Assembly (NCBI GenBank): GCA_964614215.1
Contig: CAZTKP010000001.1
Span: 1-60,127, forward strand
DNA length: 60,127 nucleotides
Source: CAZTKP01 sp964614215
GTDB taxonomy: Bacteria > UBP6 > UBA1177
Direction of reading: 5' to 3'
Under the pieces are notes generated by a model that searched no databases, had not been told where the DNA came from, and was given only the letters and a program-made list of their open reading frames with translations. This document shows positions 40,109-48,817 of the stretch, piece by piece (position 1 is the stretch's first letter; every line of letters starts with the position of its first letter). A program made the translations under genes and the position numbers.

Positions 40109-40681
40109 TTATTGAGAATTTTCCATTATCTTTCTAAAGGCAATGCCGCGATGGCTAAGGGCATTTTTCTCTTCAGGAGTAAGCTCTGCCATGGTTTTTT
40201 CATAACCTTCCGGGATAAAAACGGGGTCATAGCCGAAACCGCCTGTTCCCTTTTCATCAAAACCGATAGTTCCGTGACATTTTCCCGTTTCCACAATTGC
40301 CGAGCCGTCACTTTTTAACAGAACCGCTGTACATTGAAAGTAGGCACGCCTGTCAGAGATATCTTTCATTTCATCAAGAAGTTTTTTTCTGTTAAGAGCA
40401 TCATTCCCATCTTCTCCGCCATATCTTGATGAATATACTCCGGGGTTTCCGTTTAAAGCAGGAACAACCAGTCCTGAATCATCACTCAGAACAGCAGTTC
40501 CACTAGTCATTTTAACAGCTTCCTCAGCCTTTATCACCGCGTTCTGCAAAAATGTATCGCCTTTCTCTACCGGATTAAAATCCGCAAAGAATTCCTTTAT
40601 CGAAACGATCTCATGTCCCTGAAATATCTCTTTAGCTTCTTTTAGCTTTCCCTTATTCCCCGTTGCGAACACTATCTTCAT
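40109..40681 (-). CDS. rdgB: XTP/dITP diphosphatase (RdgB/HAM1)
   Basis: 190 residues from ATG 40681 with GGAG upstream; the longer frame to 40741 overlaps trmB. It removes non-canonical purine triphosphates. N-terminal VFATGNKGKLKEAKEIF, SDDSGLVVPALNGNPGVYSSRY, and GFGYDPVFIPEG with C-terminal SHRGIAF. The start overlaps the trmB stop by 4 bases. It is the last gene of the hpt-trmB-rdgB group. Confidence 0.95.
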   Translation of the reverse strand: MKIVFATGNKGKLKEAKEIFQGHEIVSIKEFFADFNPVEKGDTFLQNAVIKAEEAVKMTSGTAVLSDDSGLVVPALNGNPGVYSSRYGGEDGNDALNRKKLLDEMKDISDRRAYFQCTAVLLKSDGSAIVETGKCHGTIGFDEKGTGGFGYDPVFIPEGYEKTMAELTPEEKNALSHRGIAFRKIMENSQ

Positions 40682-41277
40682 TTCTTCTCCAGCAGAAAGT
40701 AGTTTATCGGCCAACCGTCGGCGATCTGTTTCTTTTCCCACTTGGTCATGATCTCTCTGTCAGCTTCTCCGTACGGCAACTGCTTAAAAAACTGTTTTGT
40801 AAACTTCAACTCTTTTCTAATAAATTCACCGTATTCAGGGTGATCTGTTGCGATATAGAGTTTTCCGCCTTTTTTAAGTCTGTTTGAGAACATTATGAAG
40901 TTCTCAAAGCGTAAGGTTCGGAATTTATGATGTTTTTTCTTAGGCCATGGGTCAGGAAAGTAGACATGAATAGCGTCCAGTGAATTAAACGGAACAAGCT
41001 CCTTCATCACTGAAACCGCCTCAAAACAAACGACCCGGACATTATCCTGAACAAGCTTTTTCTTCAGGTTTTTCTTTCCTCTTTCAATAAACTTTCTGCT
41101 TATCTCAAGTCCCAGAAAACCTGTATCCTTTTTCAAATTTGCATATTCCCTTAAAAACAGACCACTGCAGAAACCGATCTCAACCTCTATCTTTTCTTTA
41201 TCAGGAAAAATCTCTCTGAAATTAAAAGGCTTTGACGCGATCTCTTCGAGAGGGAGCTCAAAATCACTCCTTGGCAT
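40678..41277 (-). CDS. trmB: tRNA (guanine46-N7)-methyltransferase
   Basis: 199 residues. SAM-binding VEIGFCSGLFL, LGLEISRKFIERG, then the signature VYFPDPWPKKKHHK and LYIATDHPEYGE, with C-terminal TKWEKKQIADGWPI. It modifies tRNA position 46. It follows hpt by 6 bases. Confidence 0.95.
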   Translation of the reverse strand: MPRSDFELPLEEIASKPFNFREIFPDKEKIEVEIGFCSGLFLREYANLKKDTGFLGLEISRKFIERGKKNLKKKLVQDNVRVVCFEAVSVMKELVPFNSLDAIHVYFPDPWPKKKHHKFRTLRFENFIMFSNRLKKGGKLYIATDHPEYGEFIRKELKFTKQFFKQLPYGEADREIMTKWEKKQIADGWPINYFLLEKK

Positions 41278-41283
41278 ATCCTC

Positions 41284-41796
41284 TCATTCTCCTTCGTAGA
41301 TCATTATATCTGGAAGGTTTCTATACTTTTCATCAAGATCAAGTCCATAGCCGATCACAAACTCGTTCTTTATATCAAAACCCAGAAAATCCACCTTAAC
41401 GCGGCCTTTATTTATCTCTTTTTTCTCAAGAAGAGAACATACTTTTACAGATTCCGGACCGACCTCTTCCATCTTTTCAAGGAAAAATGAAAGTGTGTTT
41501 CCTGTATCAACAATATCTTCAACAACAAGCAGGTTTCTTCCTCTGAACTTCTCAAGCTCTCCCATCAGCATCTCGACCTTTCCCGTTGACTGTGTTCCAC
41601 TGTAAGAAGCAAGCCTTATAAAATCAATGTCCATCTTATCAGACTGGATGGCTCTAATGAGATCTGCAGCAAAAATCGTACTTCCCTTTAAAATTATCAG
41701 GCAGGTAAAATGTCTGCCGTCATAATATTTTGTAATTTCTTTGCCAAGTTCCTGTACCCTGTCATGAATTGTATGTCTGCAGATCAGCTTTTTCAT
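41284..41796 (-). CDS. hpt: Hypoxanthine phosphoribosyltransferase
   Basis: 170 residues. Purine salvage to IMP. The PRPP loop is LLVVEDIVDTGNTLSF near 90-105, LKGSTIFAADLIRAI holds the pyrophosphate loop, and the C-terminal region has VDFLGFDIKNEFVIGYGLDLDEKYRNLP. The start overlaps the stop of the receiver/TPR gene by 4 bases, so it is tied to the signalling operon. Confidence 0.94.
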   Translation of the reverse strand: MKKLICRHTIHDRVQELGKEITKYYDGRHFTCLIILKGSTIFAADLIRAIQSDKMDIDFIRLASYSGTQSTGKVEMLMGELEKFRGRNLLVVEDIVDTGNTLSFFLEKMEEVGPESVKVCSLLEKKEINKGRVKVDFLGFDIKNEFVIGYGLDLDEKYRNLPDIMIYEGE

Positions 41797-43886
41797 CTTT
41801 TAATTTTCTCCAGTCTATTTATTTCTCTCATCCATTCCTTCTTTTTATAGCCAAATTCCAGTTTTGACATTTTTTCTCTTAAAAATGACGCAGCATCAAT
41901 ATTTCTTCCCAAAGCCTCAAGAACAGCAGCTTTTAACTCTATAGATTTTACATCTTCCCGTAACGCTACAGATTTTTCCGCAAAAGGAAGCGCTTTTTCA
42001 TTCTCGTCCTGCATATAGAGATAAATACCCATGTTCATTACAACTTTCTTATATACAGCTCCATCTTCCACACCGTTTTCATTCAGCTTTTTTAGGGCTA
42101 GTTCATTTATTTTAACAGCCTCTTTATACTTTCCTTTTGCGTATAATTCCGCTGCTTTATCATTAAGTTTCGCCGAATCAAGTTCCAGAAGACCTTCCTT
42201 GTCATCAATGATACCCGGGGTTTCTTCTGCTTTCTTGTCCTTAACTTCTGTTTTTGTTGCATTCTTGCTTTCAATCTCTATTTGAAATTCTTTTTTTGCA
42301 TCAACAGCAATAAAATTGTAGTAGTAATAAAATACACCAAGTCCTGTGGCAACAACAAAAAGAAATATTGCTATTTTGAGAAATCCTCTATCCTCTTTTT
42401 TTGTTTCAGAATGCTCTTCCTGCAGACCTTTTTCAAGTTTCACATCTTCCAGATGCTCATTCATTAATGTTTTCAGTTCTTCGTCATCAGAAACTGTGTT
42501 TATTATCTCTGTCTTAAGATCATCCTCTTCTGTGTCTAAAGGAATTTCCTCTTTTTCTTTTTCCTCTTCTTCTTCTTCTTTTTCCTCAATATCTACATCG
42601 ATCTCTTCAAAATTATCCTCCTGTTCAGGCTCTTTATCCTCAAGCTCTTCTTCCAGATTAAGTTCATCTGAATTTAAAAGAGATGGTGCTGAAACTTCAC
42701 TCTTCTTTTCACCAAGGTTTTTCAGTGATTCTAAAGACAGTCCATCAGCAGGGTCCAGAGTATCTTTCTGAGCCAGCGTAGGAGGAGGAACCAGTGTTTC
42801 CATCGGAGAATCATCCTGTTTCTGCTCCGGCTCTCCACCGAAATTTTCTAACAGGGACTCAAGCTCTGCTCCTTCTTCAGGTTCATTTCCAGTAAGCCAT
42901 GACGGTTCTTTAGGAAGTTTATACCTGGACTCCGTTCTTTCAACAGAAACAACTCCGAATTCAAGCATTTCTTTGAGACTGTTTACTGTCTGCTTCCTGT
43001 CAAGCTCAGTTCTTTCAATAATGTCGCTGAAACGGCTCCCTTCCGGACCGATACTTCTTACAATAATAGATATATTGTCCGGAAATCTGTTGATCTCCTT
43101 GAGGAATTTTCCAGGATTAAAATAGAGCATTGAATCCAGAGGGGGCATGTCACTAAGCTCGGAAGTATAGTCATCAAGCCAGTTTGCGGCTTTTACCAGA
43201 AGTCTGTCATGAGGCACTCTGACGTTTCTTTGAACATCAATATCCCTGTAGCTGATCGTAAAGTTTCCATCAAGCCATGAAAGGATCCGGAACAGTTCGT
43301 CAACACCATTATTGTTACTACTATCCTCAGTTTCGATTCTTGTTACAGCTCCGTTGGTAAAAAATATTTTTGCATTCTTTTCAGTTGACGAAGAAAGTTC
43401 CACCACGCCACTTGATCTGTTTTCAGCAATAATATTAAGCACATCTATAACTGAAATGCTTGACACGTCACCTTTAAATTCTTTTTTGCTTTTTGACGAT
43501 GAAAGCAGCTCGTTAAACTTTTTCTGGTCAAAAAAATCGTTAATTCTGTGCACAAGAACTTTGATGAAAATGGGTTTCATAAAAAAAGCTTCCGCCCCCA
43601 TTTCATGGGCAAGGATCTTGTCCTCCACATTTCTTGAGCTTGAAAGAAAAATGAACGGAGTATCCATTGTCTCAGGGTTCATCTTGACTCTTTTGAGGAA
43701 ATCAACTCCCGTAAGTTCAGGCAGCTCCATTTCCGAAATGATCAGATCCGGAGAAAAGTCTTTAACAACTTTTATTGCGTTTACCGTTCTTGAAAGCGAT
43801 TTAACATCATATCCCTGTTGGCGAAGCTTAAGCTCCAGAACTGCTGTTACCTGATCATCAGCATCAACTATCAGTATTTTTCTCAA
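41793..43886 (-). CDS. Pseudo-receiver / DUF4388 / TM / TPR protein
   Basis: 697 residues, starting at TTG 43886 with GGAGG seven bases upstream. The receiver domain (1-120) keeps the acidic pocket (VDADD), a Ser run (FLSSSR) and Lys104 (FFMKP). The phosphoacceptor position reads IISEMELP, so Asp is replaced by Glu52. A DUF4388 domain follows (about 135-235: FKGDVSSISVIDVLNIIAENR, then GVVELSS). Then come a helical segment, a long acidic linker, one TM helix near 515-535 (IAIFLFVVATGLGVFYYYYNF) and TPRs at the C-terminus. This is a membrane-tethered output or scaffold of the Che operon that may not need phosphorylation. It overlaps the ATPase gene by 23 bases. Confidence 0.85.
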   Translation of the reverse strand: MRKILIVDADDQVTAVLELKLRQQGYDVKSLSRTVNAIKVVKDFSPDLIISEMELPELTGVDFLKRVKMNPETMDTPFIFLSSSRNVEDKILAHEMGAEAFFMKPIFIKVLVHRINDFFDQKKFNELLSSSKSKKEFKGDVSSISVIDVLNIIAENRSSGVVELSSSTEKNAKIFFTNGAVTRIETEDSSNNNGVDELFRILSWLDGNFTISYRDIDVQRNVRVPHDRLLVKAANWLDDYTSELSDMPPLDSMLYFNPGKFLKEINRFPDNISIIVRSIGPEGSRFSDIIERTELDRKQTVNSLKEMLEFGVVSVERTESRYKLPKEPSWLTGNEPEEGAELESLLENFGGEPEQKQDDSPMETLVPPPTLAQKDTLDPADGLSLESLKNLGEKKSEVSAPSLLNSDELNLEEELEDKEPEQEDNFEEIDVDIEEKEEEEEEKEKEEIPLDTEEDDLKTEIINTVSDDEELKTLMNEHLEDVKLEKGLQEEHSETKKEDRGFLKIAIFLFVVATGLGVFYYYYNFIAVDAKKEFQIEIESKNATKTEVKDKKAEETPGIIDDKEGLLELDSAKLNDKAAELYAKGKYKEAVKINELALKKLNENGVEDGAVYKKVVMNMGIYLYMQDENEKALPFAEKSVALREDVKSIELKAAVLEALGRNIDAASFLREKMSKLEFGYKKKEWMREINRLEKIKR

Positions 43887-44406
43887 TATCTTCCTCCGAC
43901 TGTTCCCTTTTGCAATATTTAATCAAAGTGATCATATTGCCTTTTTTGTTAAAAAGAACCTTATCAAAAACTGAAGAAATTATCCTTAGGCCGAAACCAT
44001 TGAAACGTTCGTCATCACACCCTTCACATTTTTCAGCTCTTTTAAGAGCCTCCTCCCAGTTAAAACCTTTACCCTGGTCCTCAATTTCGATCACCTGCTT
44101 TTCGTCATCAACCGTTGAGGTTATTCTGACCCTTCTTTTTGCACAGGGCAGTCTATTTGTGAGCTTTTTTAAAAAAAGATCATACTCCCCTTTTTCCAGC
44201 AATTCTTTTTTTTCTTCACCGGTTATCTCAAGATTTCCGTGCTCAATAGCATTAAAAACCGCCTCATAAACCGCAATTTCAAGAAGATACAGGTCAGGGA
44301 AAAGTTTTGAGGACGAGCTGATAATTTCCGATACAGCCAGAGATATCTCGCTCATTCTGCTCTCTATTTCAAAAACTTTAACATCAGTCCCGGATCTTTT
44401 GCTCAA
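43864..44406 (-). CDS. RsbW/SpoIIAB-like anti-sigma ATPase
   Basis: 180 residues from TTG 44406 with AGGAG upstream. It is a GHKL ATPase of the HATPase_c_2 group: N box YEAVFNAIEHGNLEI, G1 IEIEDQGKGFNWEE, G2 FNGFGLRIISSVFDKV. There is no dimerisation/phosphotransfer domain, so it is not a two-component kinase. Such proteins phosphorylate STAS antagonists. Two STAS genes lie upstream in the same operon, which fits a partner-switch module. An insert with CEGC near residue 130 is unusual. Confidence 0.8.
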   Translation of the reverse strand: MSKRSGTDVKVFEIESRMSEISLAVSEIISSSSKLFPDLYLLEIAVYEAVFNAIEHGNLEITGEEKKELLEKGEYDLFLKKLTNRLPCAKRRVRITSTVDDEKQVIEIEDQGKGFNWEEALKRAEKCEGCDDERFNGFGLRIISSVFDKVLFNKKGNMITLIKYCKREQSEEDIEKNTDS

Positions 44407-44414
44407 ACCAACTC

Positions 44415-45494
44415 CTAAGAATACAGAGCATTTAAATACTCTGTCATTCTTTTAATATCGAATTCTTTATCAACAACACCCTTTTCTATAGCAGATCTGG
44501 GCATTCCTGAAACTGCACACTCATATCTGTCCTGCGCTATTGTTACAGCACCGTTCTTCTTCATCTCTTCAAGACCTCCCGCTCCGTCACAACCCATGCC
44601 TGTCATGATCACTCCTACGGCATTTGACCTTACAACAGAGGCTGCAGACTTAAAAAGAACGTCTACCGATGGCTGATGTCTGTTGACCTTAGGTCCTTTC
44701 TTGACAACAGTTTTATAGCCTTCCGGAGTTTTCTGGATCATGAGGTGGTGTCCACCTTTTGCTATGATAACATCTCCCTTTTTAAGCAGATGCCCGTTCT
44801 CAGCTTCAAAAACACTGAACGGATAGAGTTTGTTTAACCTGTCGGCAAAACTTTTTGAGAAAAAAGGCGGAATATGCTGAACGATCATTATCGGAGGCAT
44901 TATCCTGTAATCAAGACCGGACAGCAGCTTTTCGATCACTATTGTTCCACCGGTCGAGGCTCCGATAAAAATTACCGAGGTCATCGGATTCATTCTAATA
45001 TTTTCATCAAGAGGAACCAGTTTGATGGTCTGGCGGCTCAATGTCGTAAGAGACTCGTCTTTCTGCCTGTGTTTATGAAGATTAAGCCATGACCTGGGAA
45101 CCAGAGATGCCGCAACAAGCTTATCGTGAATAACTTCCGAAACTTCACTTAGAGAAGATTCGTTGTCCGGCTTTAAAATATAATCTATGGCCCCGAGCTC
45201 CAGAGCTTTCAGTGTATAGGCCGCATTTTCCGTTGTAAGAGAACTTATCATTACAACAGGGAGAGGAACACCTCTCATTATCTTGTCCAGAAAGGTCAGT
45301 CCGTCCATTTTAGGCATTTCGATATCCAGAGTTATTATGTCAGGCATCTGCCTTTTCATGATAGAATGAGCTTCAAACGGATCTGCAGCCTTTCCGATAA
45401 CCTCAAAATCTTCAAATCCATCTATGATCTGTGTAAGTATTTCTCTTGCTGTTCTGGAATCATCAACAATGAGTACTTTTTTCTTAACGATCAT
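44415..45494 (-). CDS. cheB: Chemotaxis protein-glutamate methylesterase CheB
   Basis: 359 residues from ATG 45494. A receiver domain with phosphoacceptor Asp in ITLDIEMPKMDG leads to the esterase domain. Catalytic Ser is in FIGASTGGT, His in VQHIPPFF, Asp in GMGCDGAGG. It reverses CheR methylation and deamidates receptor Gln. It overlaps the end of cheD by 11 bases. Confidence 0.96.
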   Translation of the reverse strand: MIVKKKVLIVDDSRTAREILTQIIDGFEDFEVIGKAADPFEAHSIMKRQMPDIITLDIEMPKMDGLTFLDKIMRGVPLPVVMISSLTTENAAYTLKALELGAIDYILKPDNESSLSEVSEVIHDKLVAASLVPRSWLNLHKHRQKDESLTTLSRQTIKLVPLDENIRMNPMTSVIFIGASTGGTIVIEKLLSGLDYRIMPPIMIVQHIPPFFSKSFADRLNKLYPFSVFEAENGHLLKKGDVIIAKGGHHLMIQKTPEGYKTVVKKGPKVNRHQPSVDVLFKSAASVVRSNAVGVIMTGMGCDGAGGLEEMKKNGAVTIAQDRYECAVSGMPRSAIEKGVVDKEFDIKRMTEYLNALYS

Positions 45495-46110
45495 CTGCCG
45501 ACCCTTTGCTACTGTCATTAAATAGTGTTATTCCGCCACTTATATCTTCCTGTTTCTTATGAAGTACAGAGGCCTTATATTTTCTTTCAACATCCATATC
45601 GCTCTCGTTATTTCCGTGTAGTTTTTTAACAAGGACCCTTCCATTTTCAGCAGGTAGAAAGATAACTTTTCTACCGATATTTCCGCCGATATCGCTTGCA
45701 AGAACCTCAATTTCCTCGTACTGGAGAAAAGTGCGGACAAAATTAAGGTTTGCTTCAGGAATATTTCCGTCAGACTTTCTAAAGTTCAACACATGGGCCC
45801 CTCCGAATATCTTCGCCTGAAGCTTGTTTCTTCTGGCTCCCATTTTCATCATTTCATTTATAAGTTTTTCCATCGCAAACATTCCGTAGCGACTGCTCTT
45901 TGATGCAAAGACCTCGTCATTCCTGAAATCACCAGGCAGCATAAAGTGGTTCATTCCGCCGATATTTCTTTCAAGGTCCATAAGGCATACGGCAACACAG
46001 GACCCCAGCACGGTCGCTATTCCTTCAGTTGAATGGTCCACGACATAGTACTCCCCGGGCTGTATCACAACGATATCTCTATTAAGCTTTCTGTTGAAAG
46101 ACTTATACAT
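45484..46110 (-). CDS. cheD: Chemoreceptor glutamine deamidase CheD
   Basis: 208 residues. Catalytic Cys in TVLGSCVAVCL and His in GGMNHFMLPG, plus AKIFGGAHVL. CheD deamidates receptor Gln and in many species binds CheC or CheX phosphatases, none of which is visible here. The C-terminal 50 residues are a low-conservation extension. GGAG seven bases before the ATG. Confidence 0.94.
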   Translation of the reverse strand: MYKSFNRKLNRDIVVIQPGEYYVVDHSTEGIATVLGSCVAVCLMDLERNIGGMNHFMLPGDFRNDEVFASKSSRYGMFAMEKLINEMMKMGARRNKLQAKIFGGAHVLNFRKSDGNIPEANLNFVRTFLQYEEIEVLASDIGGNIGRKVIFLPAENGRVLVKKLHGNNESDMDVERKYKASVLHKKQEDISGGITLFNDSSKGSADDR

Positions 46111-46127
46111 TCATTCTCCGCTTTAAG

Positions 46128-46982
46128 TTACTCCTGCATTTTTTTCTGATAAACTGTATTCTTAAGATATGTCAGACCATCCACCATATCAAAAAGTGTT
46201 TCGGAATGACCCATCATAATATAACCACCCGGGTTCAGGTATCTGTAAAGCTTATTCACAACTCTTCTCTTTGTTTCCGGATTGAAATATATGATAACAT
46301 TCCGGCAAAAAATAACATCAAAAGTTGTAGATATGGGATATTCAGAAGCAACAAAGTTCAGCTGTTTGAAAGTAACCATTTTTCTAATAAAATCTTTAAC
46401 CTTATAAAGGCCACTGCTTTCGTCTTTTCCTCTGAGAAAATACTTTCTCATATATTCTTCAGGCATCACAGAAACAATACTGCTGTCATAGATGCCTTTT
46501 GACGCAACGGTCAGAACACTCGTGTCAATATCAGTTGCAAGTATCTTTACCGGAATATTGTACTTCTCGACAAAATGCTTGGCCATGACCATGGCAATAG
46601 TATACGGCTCTTCCCCTGTAGAGCATGCGGCAGACCAGATCTTCACTATTCTTTTATTCTTAGCAAGCAAAGCCGGAATTATCTTTGATACAAGAAAATC
46701 AAAATGATGAGCTTCTCTGAAAAAATCAGTTTTATTCGTGGTTATAGAGTTTATAAAGTTCTGCACTTCCGTAAATCCTGAAGGAGACACAAGAAGACTA
46801 TGGTAGTCTGAAAAACTCTTCAATTTCAAAGCCTTAAGTCTTCTTGAAAACCTTGAGATAACTAGTTCTCTCTTTGTTTCTGAAAGACTTATCCCGCTAA
46901 TTTTATAAACCAGGTCTCTAAGTTTTGTAAACTCTTCATCGCTCAGAGCGATCTTTTTGATCTCAAATTTGTTCTCACTCAT
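46128..46982 (-). CDS. cheR: Chemotaxis methyltransferase CheR
   Basis: 284 residues from ATG 46982. N-terminal CheR_N domain (YKISGISLSETKRELVISR), SAM domain with WSAACSTGEEPYTIAM, and FCRNVIIYFNPETKRRVV. No TPR tail. It methylates receptor Glu, though no receptor gene is in the window. Its start overlaps the HPt-CheW gene by 8 bases. Confidence 0.95.
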   Translation of the reverse strand: MSENKFEIKKIALSDEEFTKLRDLVYKISGISLSETKRELVISRFSRRLKALKLKSFSDYHSLLVSPSGFTEVQNFINSITTNKTDFFREAHHFDFLVSKIIPALLAKNKRIVKIWSAACSTGEEPYTIAMVMAKHFVEKYNIPVKILATDIDTSVLTVASKGIYDSSIVSVMPEEYMRKYFLRGKDESSGLYKVKDFIRKMVTFKQLNFVASEYPISTTFDVIFCRNVIIYFNPETKRRVVNKLYRYLNPGGYIMMGHSETLFDMVDGLTYLKNTVYQKKMQE

Positions 46983-48306
46983 TGTCAAGTATCTTCTCAA
47001 GGTCCAGAACTATTAGAAACCGTGCCGTTTTCGGGTCTTTGGCAATAAATTTAACATAATCTATGTTTATCTGCCTGCTTGTTACAGGAGTTATCTGCGT
47101 ATTTTCCGATTCAAGAAAGACAACATCCTCAATAGCATCGACAACACATCCTGTTATCTTATTGTTGACTTTAACTATCAGAAATACCGAAAATTCATCA
47201 TATTTTACCTTTTTCTTGCCCATTAAAAGCCTTAGGTCCACTACCGGAACAACGTTACCTCTAAGATTCATCACTCCCAGCATGTGGTTAGGCTGATTGG
47301 GAACCTTCGAACAGGGAAGCATTTCCTTCATATCAAAAACATCTTTTATCGAAATAGCGTAATATTCTTTCCCTATACAGAAAGATACAAATTCCTTTTC
47401 CTCTTCTTTTTCTATTTCCTGAACCTGCTCCTCAAAATTATCTTTTGTCTTATTCTGATAAGGCATCGTTTCAACTTCCGGATCATACTCTATTTCTTTC
47501 TCAGGCTCTTCTTTCTTTTCAGATCCCCGAAGAGGGCTCTGCGATCCAAATATCCTGCTTACCGTATCCTTGTCTATGAGGACAATCTTTTCTTTGGGAA
47601 TATCTTTCAGTCTATTTCTTAGCTTTCTGTCCGAAATATCACACAGGTAAAGGACCGAAACCGGAATTGAATCTTCATAAACATTCTCAATGTCAATAAC
47701 AGAATCCAGAATGTCTCCATACTCAAGCAGCTCGGAAATAAAATCCGTAAGCCCCCATTTATTCTCATCAAGATCTGTCATGGGATCAATATTCAGCAGA
47801 TAGAGGCTCTTTTTCTCAAGCTTCTTTTCAATTTCATGTAAATTAATGGAAAAAGAGAACTCTTTTCCATCAATATCAATTTTTACAGGACTCTCTTTAA
47901 CTTTTCCATTCAGGCTGTCAAAAAGAATGTTAACCTGTTTTTCAATTTTATTCAGGGGCCTTTTTTTGACCTTACCTTTATCCGCAAGGGAATCCTTTAT
48001 AAGCTTAAACAGGCCTTCTACAAGCCCTGCCGAAACTTTATCTGCGGGGATCTTTTTGTCTTTCAGGAAAAACAGTATCTTTTCGAGCCAGTTCGAGACT
48101 TTTTCTATATCCTCAAGCCCAAGAAAAGAACTTCCGCCACTTATAGAGTGAACAGCCCGGAACAGATATTTCTCTTTTTTAAGAGACGAAACATCACCCT
48201 TTTCAATATTTTCTATCAGCTCCGGAATTCTATGCTCAAAACTGTTTACCGAATCCAGCGATTCATTTAAGAATTCTGGTACTATGTTTAAAAAATCATT
48301 CATCAT
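46975..48306 (-). CDS. HPt-CheW hybrid protein (CheA-like without kinase core)
   Basis: 443 residues. The N-terminal HPt domain carries the phosphorylatable His53 in LFRAVHSISGGSS; the usual Lys after the His is Ser. A middle region near 145-260 (SINLHEIEKKLEKKSLYLLNIDP, cut short here) looks like the extra domain between HPt and dimerisation helices of the CheA in this operon. A charged linker follows, and residues 300-443 are a CheW domain (FVSFCIGKEYYAISI, then VMNLRGNVVPVVDLR). No dimerisation helices or ATP-binding domain are present. It may be a phosphate sink or an array adaptor. Confidence 0.85.
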   Translation of the reverse strand: MMNDFLNIVPEFLNESLDSVNSFEHRIPELIENIEKGDVSSLKKEKYLFRAVHSISGGSSFLGLEDIEKVSNWLEKILFFLKDKKIPADKVSAGLVEGLFKLIKDSLADKGKVKKRPLNKIEKQVNILFDSLNGKVKESPVKIDIDGKEFSFSINLHEIEKKLEKKSLYLLNIDPMTDLDENKWGLTDFISELLEYGDILDSVIDIENVYEDSIPVSVLYLCDISDRKLRNRLKDIPKEKIVLIDKDTVSRIFGSQSPLRGSEKKEEPEKEIEYDPEVETMPYQNKTKDNFEEQVQEIEKEEEKEFVSFCIGKEYYAISIKDVFDMKEMLPCSKVPNQPNHMLGVMNLRGNVVPVVDLRLLMGKKKVKYDEFSVFLIVKVNNKITGCVVDAIEDVVFLESENTQITPVTSRQINIDYVKFIAKDPKTARFLIVLDLEKILDNE

Positions 48307-48310
48307 TCAC

Positions 48311-48817
48311 CTAAAGGTTATCCATCAGGTCAAGTTCCTGATCAGAAAGTATCTTTGCCATATCAAGTATGATCAGAAAACTGTCACTATCCTTTTTTAC
48401 CATTCCCCGTATGAACTGGGTTTTAACTCCTGCAAAAAATCTTGGCGGCGGCTGGATCTCTGAGCTTTTGATCTTAAGTATTTCATTGACCTTATCAACA
48501 ACGACACCCATGATCCTTCCACTTACATCAACGACCATTATAACACTGTACCGGGTGATCTTTGTGCTTTCTGCACCGAACTTTTCTCTTAGGTCTATTA
48601 CTGGAACAACTAGTCCTTTAAGATTAAGAACACCTTTTACAAAATGAGGCATTGAAGGAACTTTTGTGAGCTTTTTTATGTTGGTTATCTCAAAAACCTT
48701 CAGAATATCCGTTGCATACTCTTCTTCCCCAACAAGAAAGGATATGAACTGAAGCTTTTTCTCTTCAGCCGGTTTATTTTCCTTTTTAATTCTATCTATC
48801 AGATTTGATCGGTTCAT
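48311..48817 (-). CDS. cheW: Chemotaxis coupling protein CheW
   Basis: 168 residues. CheW fold: FISFLVGEEEYATDILKV, VPSMPHFVKGVLNLKGLVVPV and IDLREKFG. It links CheA to receptors. The ATG overlaps the cheA stop by 4 bases. It has an N-terminal extension of about 22 residues rich in Lys/Glu. Confidence 0.95.
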   Translation of the reverse strand: MNRSNLIDRIKKENKPAEEKKLQFISFLVGEEEYATDILKVFEITNIKKLTKVPSMPHFVKGVLNLKGLVVPVIDLREKFGAESTKITRYSVIMVVDVSGRIMGVVVDKVNEILKIKSSEIQPPPRFFAGVKTQFIRGMVKKDSDSFLIILDMAKILSDQELDLMDNL

